Shown one piece after another: positions 1 through 12,200 of a DNA stretch of 64,000 bases (position 1 is its first letter; each line of letters begins with the position of its first letter). Both the position numbers and the translations under genes were made by a program. Under the pieces are notes generated by a model. That model searched no databases and had not been told where the DNA came from. It was given only the letters and a program-made list of their open reading frames with translations. The stretch is taken from contig NC_031771.1 in assembly GCF_001522545.3 (NCBI RefSeq), forward strand, positions 2,038,283 to 2,102,282, read 5' to 3'. This DNA is from Parus major. Lineage: Eukaryota; Chordata; Aves; Passeriformes; Paridae.

Positions 1-61
1 NNNNNNNNNNNNNNNNNNNNNNNNNNNNNNNNNNNNNNNNNNNNNNNNNNNNNNNNNNNNN
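1..61. other. Assembly gap (run of N)
   Basis: All bases are N. The gap lies inside the inferred intron 2 of SLC4A4, so anything immediately to the left is unknown. Confidence 0.99.
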
Positions 62-1180
62 CACTGCCAGGACCACTGCCAGGTCAGAGTGCTTTAGAGC
101 AGCTGCTTTTCCTGGGGTTGGTGGCAGAAGGTGCTTTGCATTTTGTCTGAGAACCAAAAAAAAAAAATTAACAACATAAAAAAAGCCCATGGCTCAGAAG
201 GACAAATAAATCAGGGGGATGATCCATTTTAAAGGGGAGATGCTAAAAGTAGCGCTAAGGAAGTCCCAAACTAAGCCCTGCTTAGTTTCAAATCAGCTCA
301 AGAAGTAAGAACAGAAGGCCACGCCGTCACGTGCCGGGTGCCCTTAGCTCTACCTGGTTCTGGAGGGGTTTGCAGGTGCTGGCAGCAGCAGAGGGGCAGG
401 AGCTGCACCCTGACCAGCTCCTTGCAGGCCACAAGCTGTTCTGCACTCCCAGGATGGGATGCACAGGGACACCCCACACCACAGAAATGTTCACACCAGC
501 TGTGGTAGAAACGAGGAACACGAGGACGTAGCGTGGCGCAAAGAGCCAAGTGCTATTCCCATTCATTCACATGGACAGAGACACTGAATCTCCAGGGAAA
601 ACTGAACCATCATCAGTCCTCAGGACAGGCTGCCCAGACACAGGCTCACCCACTGGTCCCCACAGGGTTTTCAAAACAGGCTGGTATTCAAGTGACCCAT
701 TTTCCATGCAAGTAAAAATCCATCAGGCAGGGAAATGGCAGAAGGATTCACCGAGCGCTCCAGGGAAATCTGAACAAAACTGAATGCACTAGATGGAGAC
801 AGAACAGATCCAAATCCCTTCTCCTACAAACAACTGCAGTACGCAATTAACTGATTCTTGTGGATTCTCCTTGGCGGTTTGCCAAGGAAAAGGGTCAGCA
901 TGAATCCATCAGGCGATAGGAACAACAACCATAAGGCTGAGTAGCAGGTTCACAGACTGATAAACGCCATCAGGAGACGAGCCTGCCATGAGGAAAGGGC
1001 AAAACATGAAACAGAGGCTTCAGGAGAGACAATCCTGAGCTACTATGCCATAGAGAAAGGAAAGAAGAAGGAACAAGATGAGAAACATCAGGGATCTCTT
1101 TCAGTCTGCCAGCTCCAACAGAAGAACCCCAAATTTACAGCTAAGGTTCAAGTGAGCATCACCATCAGCAAGGAAAATGC

Positions 1181-1255
1181 TCCTTTAACCAAAGGATGTT
1201 TAAACTAAGATCCTTTGGCTTAAGGTCCTTTAACAAAGATATTCCTTAACCAAAC
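1181..1255. repeat. Degenerate short tandem/inverted repeat cluster, TCCTTTAACCAAAG-like
   Basis: Four imperfect units begin at 1181, 1211, 1226 and 1243, each starting TCCTT and followed by AAC/GGC and an AAAG-like end. The first unit contains the near-palindrome TCCTTTAACCAAAGGA, so the array can pair with itself. No transposon family was recognised. Confidence 0.55.
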
Positions 1256-1622
1256 AACGAATTTGGTTCATCATTTTATATATTTGCATTACTGCACTTC
1301 ACCTCCTACCATGCAGTTGTTGACTGAAATGCCTACGAGGGGCAGGGAATGTGCTGTGCAGGGGAAGGCAGTAAGGAAACTGGAGACCTTTTTCTCTTCC
1401 TCTGTAACATCAGGCTTCCAGCACTTCAGCATCATCAAAAAGTCAGCACTGCATCTGAAGCACCCCCATGTAACAAAACTTGAGTTAGACAGAAGGGAAG
1501 TCATCCCACCCATTTGCCCAAAGCTTACACTCCTCTGTTCCAAATGTATCATCCATGACCCAGACCAGACCTGCCAGATTCCTAACAAAATTCAGAGGCC
1601 ACTCCAACAAAGCAAGGGTTAA

Positions 1623-1681
1623 AATGTGAGTTGGATCTGAGCAAAGCATGTGTAAAAGGTGAGTTAGATCAGAGCAACACA
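1623..1681. repeat. Two-copy tandem duplication, period about 35 bp
   Basis: The segment GTGAGTTGGATCTGAGCAA recurs downstream as GTGAGTTAGATCAGAGCAA, with a few substitutions. It looks like a small local duplication without coding meaning. Confidence 0.6.
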
Positions 1682-1738
1682 ATGGCTCTAAAAGACAGAG
1701 TTAACATAAATTCAAGTAAAAAATGTCTAAACAGAAAA

Positions 1739-1800
1739 ATAAAATGAAAAAAAATATAATATAATAAAATAAAATATAAAAAATAAAATAAAATAAAATA
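1739..1800. repeat. A-rich (AAAAT)n microsatellite
   Basis: About 60 bases consist almost entirely of AAAAT/AAT units, ending in several clean AAAAT repeats. This is simple-sequence DNA inside SLC4A4 intron 2. The long minus-strand F/Y/I-rich translation across it is an artefact of the repeat. Confidence 0.9.
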
Positions 1801-3243
1801 GTCTTCAACTGCCTTGCTGAAGATCCTAGAAACCCTGCTTGTGTAGCTGGAACCAAGACAGACAGTGGGGTGGCAGTGAACGAAGGGCTGGACATGGTTC
1901 AGACACAACAATGAACATGTGGTGGGGGTATTCTCCCTGAGCTTTACGTAAGCCACTGCGAGACTCTTACCCACAACCCTGTAAGCTGCTTTTCTTTTTC
2001 TCTTCTTTGGAGCTGTGAGAGGTTATAAAAGCCACCAAACCTGTCCTGCTGTGATCTGATCTAATCTGGCCAGAACTGCTTGGCTTCAATGGAAAGAAGA
2101 GTTGAAGAAAACTTGAAGAACGCAGGGCCCTGAGGAACAGGGCAGAGAAGGGGATCTGTGCTGGACTATTGGATTTAGCTCTTGGGAAGCACGGTACCTT
2201 TGGATTTTCTGGCATCCTGTAAAATTATCTCCCCTTCCAAAACGTTCCAAATGACCACTTGAGAGAACTGATGCTGGCTGAAAATCTTTTCCTATTTCCA
2301 CCTCATTAATTACCAAGAGTGAACAAACTGAGTACCAAGCTGTACTCGACACTCTCAGGCTCACAGGTGCTGGCAGGATTTAGACCCTGCTCAAGAGAAG
2401 TAAGAGCTGAGGTAGGATGATTAAGACATCCAAAGCTGCCTCCATTCTCTGGGAAAAGCCTCAAAGCAGCCCTCTGCAAGTGCCCTTGGTGGCAAGGCTG
2501 CAGTTTTACTGACCCTGTGTCTGATGGAAGGTGGCTGGAGCCGGGGGCTGAAGGGACACAGACAGAACAAACACAATCACGGCGCTCCCACAGAGGCTCC
2601 CGACGCCTGGCCAGCAGCACGCGCCTCCTTCACGGAGCACAGGACTTCCCTGGCTCCCTTCTCAGTCTCTATGGACGTTCTCCCAGCGCCCTGCAACCAG
2701 AGCAGGAACATCACCAGAAGGAAAGGAGGGGACAGGGCTCCAGGAAGGCTGGGATGATGCTCAAACCAGCAAGCTACAGCCCTGGCACTGCTTTTCAGGT
2801 TAAGCCCAGCTTCAGCAGTTGTGGTAGGAGAAGCACAGGTAGGAGAGGGAAAAACACTCCTGCTGTGTTACCCAGCCCCAGCTCAGGCAACATCACCAGG
2901 TCTCCCCAACACATTCTGGGTTACCTTTTCATTTTACATGTCCCAGAAAAGTCCAGGAAGGCTCACAAGCACATCTGGGACTCACATCTGACAAGTGAGC
3001 AAAAGCTCTATCTGATTTTCCATCTCCATGCTGAACTGTTATACCCAGCGTTACTGTACCTTCAGAAAGTTGGGCAGAGGAAGTTGGGAGCAGACAGTCA
3101 AACAAGCCTAGACTTGATCCCTGACTGAAATGAGAGCAGATGCTGCCATCCAAGGCTGCAAGGTGACACGTGAGGGCAACCTTTCTAACCAGCATGGGCC
3201 CCAACAAAACTAGTTTCACTGCCAGGTCAGAGAATGGTTTCCA

Positions 3244-3298
3244 ATCAGTTGGACTTGATAATCCTAAAGCTCTGTTCCAACTGGTTCTGTGATTCTAA
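3244..3298 (+). mobile_element. CR1 LINE 3'-end fragment
   Basis: The stretch reads GTTGGACTTGATAATCC, then TGTTCCAACTGGTTCTGTGATTCTA. This is the recognisable terminal segment of avian CR1, which ends in ATTCTRTGATTCTA-type repeats. Only the last 55 or so bases remain, the usual severe 5' truncation. It is on the plus strand, antisense to SLC4A4. Confidence 0.75.
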
Positions 3299-3892
3299 AC
3301 TGACTGGAGCTGTGAGAAAACGAGTCACTGTCACAATGGTATGGAAACACGTTCCTTCTCCTCGCCCTCAGCACATGTTGGCACAAAAAGTGTCACCAGT
3401 GAAAAGTAACCAGCACCTTTCCTTCACCATGGGCTGACCAGGCCAGCTATTGACTCAGCTGCTCTTAGAACGTTTTCTCCGCTTCTCCTGCCTGCGCAGC
3501 CAGCTTATCGCTGCCTTATGTAAAGTCAGTTTATCACCTCTGAACTCAGACTGCAGCTTTTGTCACTGAGCATGGAGTAGGCGGGCATCAGAAACCTCCT
3601 GATCCCACCCAGCAACCTCAGAGCTAATGCTGATTGCTGACAGCAGAGGAAAGCCAGCGGCAGAGACCAGAACGATAGCCGGTGCGATGACCTGCTGGAC
3701 GCCGCCAAGAGGAAGCGCTCTCCTGCAAAGTGCCACGGGGAATTCAATGTGGAAAGGAAAGAATCTCAAGACCTGAAATCTTTCATCATGGTGTGGCAAT
3801 GCTGGGAAGATCTAAACCACCTGTCCTGTTTTTACTTAGCTGTGTGGAGCAGCATTGGGTTCCAAACTCCACCCGTGGTTCCCAAGTTCAGC

Positions 3893-4094
3893 AGAATCAC
3901 AGAATGGTTTGGGGCAGAAAGGACCTTAAAGCTCATCCAGTTCCAGGCCTCTGCCATGTGCAGGGACACCTTCCACTAGCCCAGATCACTCCAGGCCCCA
4001 TCCAACCTGGCCTTGGACACTTCAAGGGATCCAGGGGCAGCCACAGCTTGTCTGGGCAACCTGTGCCAGGGCTTCACCATCCTCACAGGGAAGC
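3893..4094 (-). mobile_element. CR1 LINE fragment, 3' end, minus orientation
   Basis: Read on the plus strand it starts AGAATCACAGAATGGTTTGG and continues AAAGGACCTTAAAGCTCATC, then CCAACCTGGCCTTGGACACTT, GGGCAACCTGTGCCAGGGC and CTCACAGGGAAG. This is the reverse complement of the avian CR1 3' UTR. About 200 bases are retained with no reverse transcriptase part, so it is dead. It is the only minus-strand CR1 piece in the window. Confidence 0.93.
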
Positions 4095-6150
4095 TGTGCC
4101 AGCTGCTGTATGGAAAGGGAGCACAAAGGCACTGCCTGAGTCCTCTGAGTTTGGCTTTTGCAGGAGTTAAGCCCAGTTCAGTTTTACTGAAGCAAAACAC
4201 AGCCTGGTTTTCCTCCACACATAAATTAAAGGTAAAAAAGAATATTAATGAACACATTCTGTGATCAGATTTTACCTGATTACTTTTTTAATCCCATTTC
4301 TTTCAGAAGCAATTAAAGACTTGGATATGAAACAGGTCATCTGGTTACTTCTGAAAATGGAGGAGGGTCTGCCTACAGTCACGGATCAAAAACAGAGGGC
4401 AGGGACGGGAGAAGAAAAAGAAATCAAAGTGTATGGGCAAAATATGGCTCGTTTCTCCCACCACCGGCCTGCTGTTAATACAGGTAAAGATGTTCACAGT
4501 TATCTCTGCCCTTTTAGCCTCTCTCCTCATTGATCCAACCATCAAGGACTAATCTTGGGCTTATGGCATCACACAGCTTTCTACCAGCAAAGTGCAATGA
4601 CACAACCGGGTCCAGAATAGAAAGCAAGGAGGAGGAAAGTGCTAAAATGGAACAAGTAGTTATGGAACATTGTTACAAAATCCCTGGGTGAGCTTCCCTG
4701 CAGAGTTAGCAGCACAACATTAAATGCCACAATGATAGCAGGACCCAGGAAAAGCTTCCCCTGACTGCATGTTCTCCTGAATTGACTGCCACAGCAGCGC
4801 TGAGAGGTGCTATCAAAACGTGTCCTTTGCCCATCCTTTGGAAGGCAGGACAGGTGTGCTGCTCCCCATTTCCTAACACACGGAGCCGGTGCGCTCCTCA
4901 GGCTTTGCAGTGGAGTTGTCCGACTCCAACTCCAGCATCCTCCACCCCAGCGTGGAGTCAGGGTGGCAGCGAGCCCGGGGAAGTTACGCTCAGAGAGCCA
5001 AGAATACCTTATCTCGCAGGATAAGGTGGAGCTTTACTTTTCCCCTCTTGCAAAATCGGTTATTAAGTAATCTGTTTATGTCACACATACCAGCACTCCT
5101 CACAGGGGCATTGCAGCAGCACAGCGTTACCTTCAAGGAAAGGAACGTGCAGTGCTCTAAATGAATGGGAAGGGTCCTCTGGCACAGCTCAGGGCAGTGC
5201 CTCCTCCTGATTTCCCCCAGGAAAGCTGACTTGTACTTGCTTTCCTTCATGGACCCGGGCAGATCCCTTGTCTTGCCAGGTCACGCTTCTGGGTGCTTCC
5301 AGCCAAGCAACTCCTCCTAACTAACAAGTACCAAATCCATCACCTAGCCCTCTTGTGGACCCAGGCAGCAGGGAGGAGCTGGAGTGGAGTAATTTTCAAA
5401 TGTCAACAGCTGATATCACAGCGACACATTCCAGTGTAGGACCAGGGTGAGGTGCCACCTGAGAGACGGACTAAACAACCCCTGGAAGCAGGCCCAAGGG
5501 ACATATTTCTGTCAGGTATGTACGGTTTCTGTAAAAGCCACATTTACTCAGCGAGGGCACAAGGGACAATTGTCCCACCCTGAAAATGTCTCAATGCCTT
5601 CCTCACCAGAAATGCCCATTTTTACCCCTCCTTAAAAAGCCGAGTCCGTCCCTCTCCCCCACACCGCTACATAACCAAAGCAGTGGGTGATGTGGTATCT
5701 CCATCCCACAGACATAACCTGTGGGCACCACTGACAAAGCCAATGACATTCCTCTCTTCTCCCAAAGAACACGCTGAAGAGGCGACAATACAAGCGACAC
5801 CTTCAAAATTCTGTCTTTGCCTCTTTGAAATTAAAGCAACTCACAAAGCAACAAAAGCAGCCTGGTTCCAAGGCATATAACAACCAGTTTTCCCATTCTC
5901 TGAGTTCTTCTGCCTTGTCTCTTCTGAACAAGGTGACAACTCCCCTTCCCCTCACAGAAGGCAAAGAAACCATCTCCTCTCCGCTCACTTCTAGTGAAAT
6001 TAAGTCTCTTGACAGACGCTTGCCTCCTAAAGAACACCCCACTGTAAGGGCAGGAATCTAAAAGGGATTTAAAAGCATCTGCACCAAGCGCCAGCCAAAG
6101 GTCTGCAACCTGGTGTTTTAGCCCTTCCTCTGGATCTTCAACTGACAGAA

Positions 6151-6356
6151 GGCAGGGATAGATTAGGTCCTGGGAGGAAATTCTTCCCTGTGAAGGTGGG
6201 GAGCCCCTGGCACAGAGATGCTGCGGCTGCCCCATTTCTGGAAGTGTTGGAAAGGTCCTGGAGCAACCTGGTCTGGTGGAAGGTGTCCCTGCCCACGGCA
6301 GAGGGCTGGAACTGGATAGGCTTGAAGACCAGCTCCAAGCACAAGCACTCTGTGAG
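6151..6356 (+). mobile_element. CR1 LINE fragment, 3' end
   Basis: Diagnostic strings in CR1 order are GGAAATTCTTCCCTGTGAAGG, CCCTGGCACAGAGATGCTG, GAGCAACCTGGTCTGGTGGA, AGGTGTCCCTGCCCACGGCA and GGCTGGAACTGGATAG. The terminal part is diverged. It is 5'-truncated and non-coding. Confidence 0.92.
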
Positions 6357-8343
6357 TGTACAGTTCATGCCACACACGCAGTGACTGCACCCGGGGTGCA
6401 CACGGATACCCAGGCGCGTTACGCGCACGGATCTCTGTGGAGAGACAGATGTAGCTGAGGACACGCACAGAAGCGCAGAATCACTGAGGCTGGAAACATG
6501 GAGACAAATAAGATCCCTTCCAAGTGCCAAAGCCTTTAATGCTTACTGGCACTGCGGCAGTGCCCCAGATTTGCCAGGCACGCCGAGAATTCCAGGCTGT
6601 CCCAGTGCGCGGAGCGGAGCGGCTGAGAAGCGGCTCCCTGAGCGACCCATCCATGCACCATACGTGCCCCGTGACCCTGACAGATGCCACGGCCTTGGCT
6701 CCTTGGGTGATTTAGCTGGGCTGCTCCCAGGAGCCTGGCAGGAATCACGGCGCTGCCTTTAGCACCACCGAGGGAATTAGCTGGCTACACAGCTCCGGGG
6801 CTCTCCGGGGGCTCGGCCCAGCAGCTCCAGCTCCGGAGGCCTGTCGTGTACAATTACAAGCGCTTGTTTCACCTCCTCTCTTCATTCCCCCAGCGAGATG
6901 AGCTGCAACTGGTCTGTCAGCCCAACTAAACCCAGTGAGGATATCCACAGTGGAGCAAAGGATATAAACACACCACAGCCACAAATATTACTTCAAGCAG
7001 TAAGCACAGTCGGAAGGACCCTCCTGCGCTCAGCACCAACAACCACTTGTATTATGTTCCTGGAGCATCACACGCGGCTGTTGCACATCAAAACACCATG
7101 TGGCAACATTTAAGACAGTAAAACATAAAAAAATATCCTCTCTCTCTCCCTTCTCAAACTGCTGTGCCAAAGTGTCAATTATTCCACAAGCCAGAGCCTA
7201 ATACAAACCCGACCCTGCAGACAGCAAATAGCCTCATTAAACCCAACATGATGATTTATAGTGGCTGAGCACAGATTACTTCATCCCAGAGAGGAAGAAA
7301 ACACAGGCTTTTTCGTGGAAAGGACTGGCTTGGTTTGCTGGAAGTGCTCTAACTCCTCTTTTTTAGAGACTATTTTCTTTCCTACCGCTGGATCTTTTCC
7401 TGTCCATTACTGGTGACAATGACACGGCTGTAACCTTACACCCTTCAAAACATTTTCAACTGAAAAGCCACAGGCATTTGTTTGCAAATAAAGAAGTCAG
7501 AATAAAATTACATCCTGAAGTGAGGAGGGGAAGGATGGTGCTGCAAAGTGAAATCCTGTCCCTTTTAGTTCAAGTCCTACCCTATCCTGCTCTCCTCCTT
7601 CTCCCCCACTAGCTTATCAAGCCCACAGACAACCAATCCTCAGAAAATGAGAAAAAAGGAATTTGCTGTCATTAACTCACTCCTATCAGCTTCATCATTT
7701 TCCAGGAAGAAACTTGAAATGAACTCCTTTAAATTCCTTTCACCTTTGGGATTTCACAACATTTTTAGTTTGAGAGAAAACAAGAACACTTCCAAGGGAG
7801 TCTACTCTTTCCTTCTAAAGAAGAAAACTGCCTTCTCTGTTAAAAAGTTCTCCTTCAGAGGAAAACACTTCTCTTTATGCCTCCTGAGCACAAAGGATAA
7901 CCCAAGCAAATATTCACTTCCCGCCTGAAGTCCACCCCGACACTTGGTACAAATTCTGCTGCTTCTTTCACTTGGCTTCTCCACTTGCCTCCATATTTCC
8001 ATGCTCAGGACTGCAGCAGTGAGAGACAAGCACTGCTAAAAACTCAATTTGTAGAGGAACAGCTCTGGTGTCTCGGAGCCAGCATTCAAGACACAGCAAA
8101 CGGGACTTTGGGGGAAGCGAAGCGTGCGCGGCAGCACCCAACAACATTCGCTCCTGAACAGAAACGAAGGAGTTCTCTAGAAACTTCCACCCCAACTAAG
8201 CCTACCCATGTTTCAGTCTATTTTAGGATCAAGTACTGGGCAAAGTGAAGGCACCCTGTTCCTCTGCCCTCCGACTGCGCCCATCCTATGTACAAACACC
8301 AAAGCAAAGGCACCCTTCCTCCCCAGCAGTCCAAGTCTCTTAC

Positions 8344-8417
8344 CTTCCACTTCTTCTTCATCACATACATGTTTAAGGAAGGAAGCCCCTCTATCCAGTA
8401 CTGCCTCGTCCTCCATC
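8344..8417 (-). CDS. SLC4A4: SLC4A4 exon 2: start codon and N-terminus of NBCe1-B (electrogenic Na+/HCO3- cotransporter)
   Basis: NBCe1 is a plasma-membrane sodium bicarbonate cotransporter of the SLC4 family, important for HCO3- handling in pancreas, brain and other epithelia. On the minus strand a pyrimidine-rich acceptor ending TTACTATAG leads directly into G-ATG. The frame is [10 protein letters not shown]...CDEEEVE, 24 residues plus the first base of the next Gly codon, followed by the strong donor GTAAGAGA. This is the known N-terminal exon of the B/C-type isoforms, which differ from NBCe1-A at the N-terminus. The start is fixed by the family N-terminus and by the acceptor only one base upstream. 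Residues are very acidic (10 Asp/Glu of 24). The coding part is 8344-8416. The remaining roughly 1,050 residues of the protein lie outside the window. Identification is by recalled protein sequence; the match is essentially exact and out of chance range. Confidence 0.97.
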
Positions 8418-8742
8418 CTATAGTAATAGAAAAGAAAAAAGGAATGCTCAGACTTCTCCTGGAGGGAGCTGTTTGAACCAGCCCAAGTCCTGGGCAGGTT
8501 AACTTGCAAGCTGTTGTTCATGTTCCTGTGGGCACTCCTGTCCTCCTTCCAGTGCCTGCTGCTCCTTCATAGAGCTCCTTTCACATGGCGTTTGCTTTAA
8601 GCTGGCCTCACGTAGCTCCAGTTCTGACCTTGAGAGGACATCAGTGGTGACAGGTGTGAACAAGGTAATCCCAGCCACAAGTCTTTGGGGGCTTTCCTGT
8701 TTCTTGTGTCTGGCTTTTTTCCCCCCCTTCTCTTTTTTCCAG

Positions 8743-8886
8743 AAAGTACAGCCACACGGGCAGGCTTGGGGCTCTCTATGCAACAGCCAGGAGCTCGTGG
8801 GGTTCCCGTGTGCCTCGGGTGCTGCGCTGGCAGGCGGCAGCGGCGCCGCGCGGGGAGGCGAGCGGGCACACCCCGCACGGACACGG
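8743..8886 (+). other. Candidate antisense exon with strong splice signals, CpG-rich (speculative)
   Basis: A long pyrimidine tract (8716-8740) ends in CAG at 8742. After 144 bases comes ACACGG|GTGAGT, a near-consensus donor at 8887. The second half is dense in CpG (8815-8886), unlike its surroundings. Two plus-strand frames are open throughout, but neither translation resembles a known family. It lies about 325 bp on the 5' side of SLC4A4 exon 2, in the opposite orientation. It could be an exon of an antisense RNA, a small CpG-rich alternative promoter for SLC4A4, or chance. Confidence 0.2.
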
Positions 8887-9269
8887 GTGAGTTCCAGCCC
8901 CTAATACCAGCACAGCACACTTGTCTGCTGGGAGCCCGGCTTTGTGTCACATGTTGGCCTTACAGAAATCTGACATATGAGGATTATCCCTAGACCGAGC
9001 TACGGTAAGTCAGATCATCACAGCAGTCATTTATGTGTGTCACCCGTTCATTCATCCATTTGGGGAAGGGTTTCAGTGGTTGCTGGCCTTGCCCTCCCCT
9101 CTTCTCTCCACCTCTGATCTGCCTCTGCGGACAGCAGAGACTCCTAATTCCGCTCTTGTGCTTCTGCAGAGCTGCCCATGACTCCTGCTGTGCTTCCCCC
9201 ACAGAACCAGACCCTGCCTGCGTCCCGAGGGTACGTCTGCAAATCCACTCTTGACAAGCAAATACAAAA

Positions 9270-9294
9270 ATAATAAAATAATAATAATAATAAA
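9270..9294. repeat. (TAA)n microsatellite
   Basis: The tract reads ATAATAAAATAATAATAATA and continues briefly. It is simple sequence within SLC4A4 intron 1. Confidence 0.85.
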
Positions 9295-12200
9295 CAAAAT
9301 TGGAACCGTGTTAAATAATCTCCTTAGAGGCTAAGTACACATTTGCTGCTCGCTACTGGGCAGTTGCCATGGGAGCCTTCTATCCTAATACAACTGGGAC
9401 CAAGCTGGTAACCTGTTTTCATACCAAAAACCAGCCATAAAACAACACCTCTTCCTTACATTCCCTCAGGGGAATAGGAACTCAGTTCACAGTGAGACAA
9501 GGCCTTCAAAACTTCCTCCCACCCATACTGCTTCCATTCAAGATCCTCTGGCAGCAGTAGCAGCGAACACATGCAGAATTATCTTACAGGAATATTCAAA
9601 TTCAGGAGGGTATAAATACTGAACAGATGAATACCAAGAACTCAGAATGCCTATGGGTGTTTACCTTGCATGCCAATGCCCAGGCTACCTAACTAGAAAT
9701 AAAAAATAAGACTCAGCCACAAAAGGTAGCACCAGAGTCCCATGTCATGAAAGCAGTACCTCAGGAGCCACTCTCCAGCCTCTGCCAAGTTTTCCTCTAT
9801 TTCAAGCACCTTTACTAACCCACCTCCAGCCTCATCCTCAGCTCTTAGTCCACAGCTCAACTCCCAAAACGAGTCTCAAACATGGCACTAACAAAAACAA
9901 TGAAGAAAAGTAGGTCAGATTCAAACACAGTACCAAAGCATACGGACATAGACGTTTTTCACTTGGATTACTGGACGGCAGTAAAAAACACAGCACTGTA
10001 CCCCAAAATGTATGTGAGCATTGACTCCCAAGCTTAGGTCTAGTCCAAAGCCAGCTCCTCCTCCTTGACACAGGCTGTTTCAGCCCGAATTCAAGGAGCC
10101 AGAGGATCTGGAGCAGAAATTTCCCTGAGCTAGGAAAGGTGCCATTCCCCAGGCAGCTGCTGCCGGGTGCGGAGGGGTGGGACGTGCTCCTTGCCAGCAC
10201 AGCACACCAAGCCAGCACTCAGGCACACACCAGCCTCCCCTGAAAGCTCCAGCTCTTCAATAAATTATTTAAGACTATTTAGGTGTCTTTTCTAAGGCAA
10301 CAGAAGGGAAAATATTCCATGGGTACCCTTGCCTGTTTGCAATGGTTGTGAAGGCACAACCCCTTTTTTTAAATTATTATTTTTTCCTGCAAAGCAGCAC
10401 TTGTAGCTCCTTGCTACAAACTCAGCTGGAAACATCTGGAACAGATGGGACTGCATTTTCACACCAAACACAAACCACAGGAGCTTTATACCTCTGTAAA
10501 GTCTGTACTTATCCTGAATGGCATTCAGCACCATGTAACACACCTGTGTGTCCCTGCCCAAACACCATGTCCCGAGGCCAGCTCCTCCAGCCTAGGCAGC
10601 ACCAGCCCAGGCACGGAACAACTGGGAAGCAACAGTGCGGTAGAGCAGAGAAAGGGAAAGGAAGGGAGCAATTTCCACTCCCTGCAAGGGATACAGTGCT
10701 GAGAAATCACCAGCTGCCATCCCCCTGGGAGAATTCTGCTCATCCTTCCCATGATGGCAGAGCATCCTCCCTAGCATCACCCTGCCAGTGCTGAGCACCC
10801 CCAGCAGTGGGAATGGCCCCCCACACTCCCAGGAACATCACCTTGCCAGCCTGAAATGAGTTCATCACATTTAACAGCCATGCTTTTTTTAGCTCCAGAG
10901 GGTTGGAAAACCGATCAGCAAGGCTGATGCTTTCCCTGAAACGTGTATCCGAAGGAGCTGGGGGGTTTAAAGGGCCGGGAATAGAGCTCGGGTCGCCTTG
11001 GCACAGCGCCCCGGCTCTAATCCGCGGGAGTTTAGTGATTAGGCTCCAAGCACCACCTCCCTTGACTTGGTCTTTTCTGCCCTTCTCAGATTATCACAGG
11101 ATTTCTGTGGGCCAAAATCTAGCAAGAAAACATCCTTTACCAATTTGCACAAGGAAAATATTTCAGCCCCTTGGAATTTTTCAAATACCATAAATGGGAG
11201 CTGAAGAAATTAAAAAGAAAACAAAAAAAAAAAGTCACGTGAAACAAGAAAATCTTCCCTCGAGTCTTCAGGGGAAAACTGGCGGACTCCTGTTAGTGAA
11301 GCACTGCAGCATGACCACTATCCCATGGATTGGAGAGAAGAAAGGATGGCAATAATTTTAGGGCCCCTGAAAAGAGATGCACTTTCTGTTAAGCCTGGTT
11401 TACCAGCTCCTTGTTGGAAGGCAAAGGGGTTTTCAGGCACTTCTTGTCCACATCCTCATGACTGCTGCTGCAACGTTTTGGAAACAAACCTAAAAAAACC
11501 AATAATTATTAAAAAAAGTATTGGGCTTCTATTTTCAGGGTCTGACAGAATCTGACAGAATATGCCCCAGTGAAAAAACACAAGGTGCTTGAGTAATCGG
11601 CCTCTCTGCACCGATGATCAGATCGGTGCCAAACGTTTTTAGAAATGATGTTATGTGTCAATAGGATTTGAACAAGAGTCACACATGGCCAGCAGCAGCT
11701 CTGCTCTGCCTGCAAAGCGCTGGCAGATACAGCTCACAGAAACATTCTGCCCAGCTACTCGGTAAGAACATCACCAATTTAGCACTATCAGGGATCCCGG
11801 ATTTCCTAATGGCCGCGCTCATCTGCCAGCGTCTGTTGCGTTTGTCACAACGTGAATTCTTCCTGCAGATCTCTGGTTGCAGCACCAAACACCTGCACTG
11901 CACCTTCCAGGCAGCGAAAGCGGAGAGGAAGCTCGCAGTTAGCGCTGCCAGCGCTGCTGCAGGCGGAGGCATCATCCCAGGAGATGGAGTGCTGCCACCG
12001 CCCGGCTGCTCAGCTCCAGAGCTGTGAAACTCGGAGGGCAGGAGAGAGGGAAAGTGGTGTTTGGCGTAAATAAAGAAGGAGTGATGTGGCAACACGAGAT
12101 GTTACAACTCGCCGGAGCGAATCAACGCGTAACAGAGCTGGGGAGCCAGAGGGCAGAGTTACTGCTCACTGATAAGCTTTTACGATTCTGCCCATTTCCA

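Larger units (their letters stand above)
62..8343 (-). other. SLC4A4: SLC4A4 intron 2 (partial, continues left of the window)
   Basis: This stretch lies downstream of the exon 2 splice donor on the minus strand. I looked for the next NBCe1-B exon, which in known NBCe1 proteins encodes the [20 protein letters not shown] segment followed by a Lys/Glu-rich stretch. No reverse-complement match was seen, so this is intron and exon 3 lies beyond the gap. It contains three CR1 fragments, an (AAAAT)n tract, two short degenerate repeat clusters and small perfect hairpins at 868-888 and 5006-5027. No RNA gene or other coding exon was recognised. The many short ORFs lack family signatures and convincing paired splice signals. 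Confidence 0.8.

Noticed and set aside
868..888. Perfect 8-bp hairpin TCCTTGGC...GCCAAGGA
   Set aside because: Short stem, no flanking pairing, no RNA family resemblance.
2517..3128. 203-codon plus-strand ORF
   Set aside because: It lies in SLC4A4 intron 2 antisense, has low-complexity basic stretches and no recognisable domain.
5006..5027. Perfect 8-bp hairpin ACCTTATC...GATAAGGT
   Set aside because: Too short for a miRNA precursor or a known structured RNA, and hairpins of this size are common by chance.
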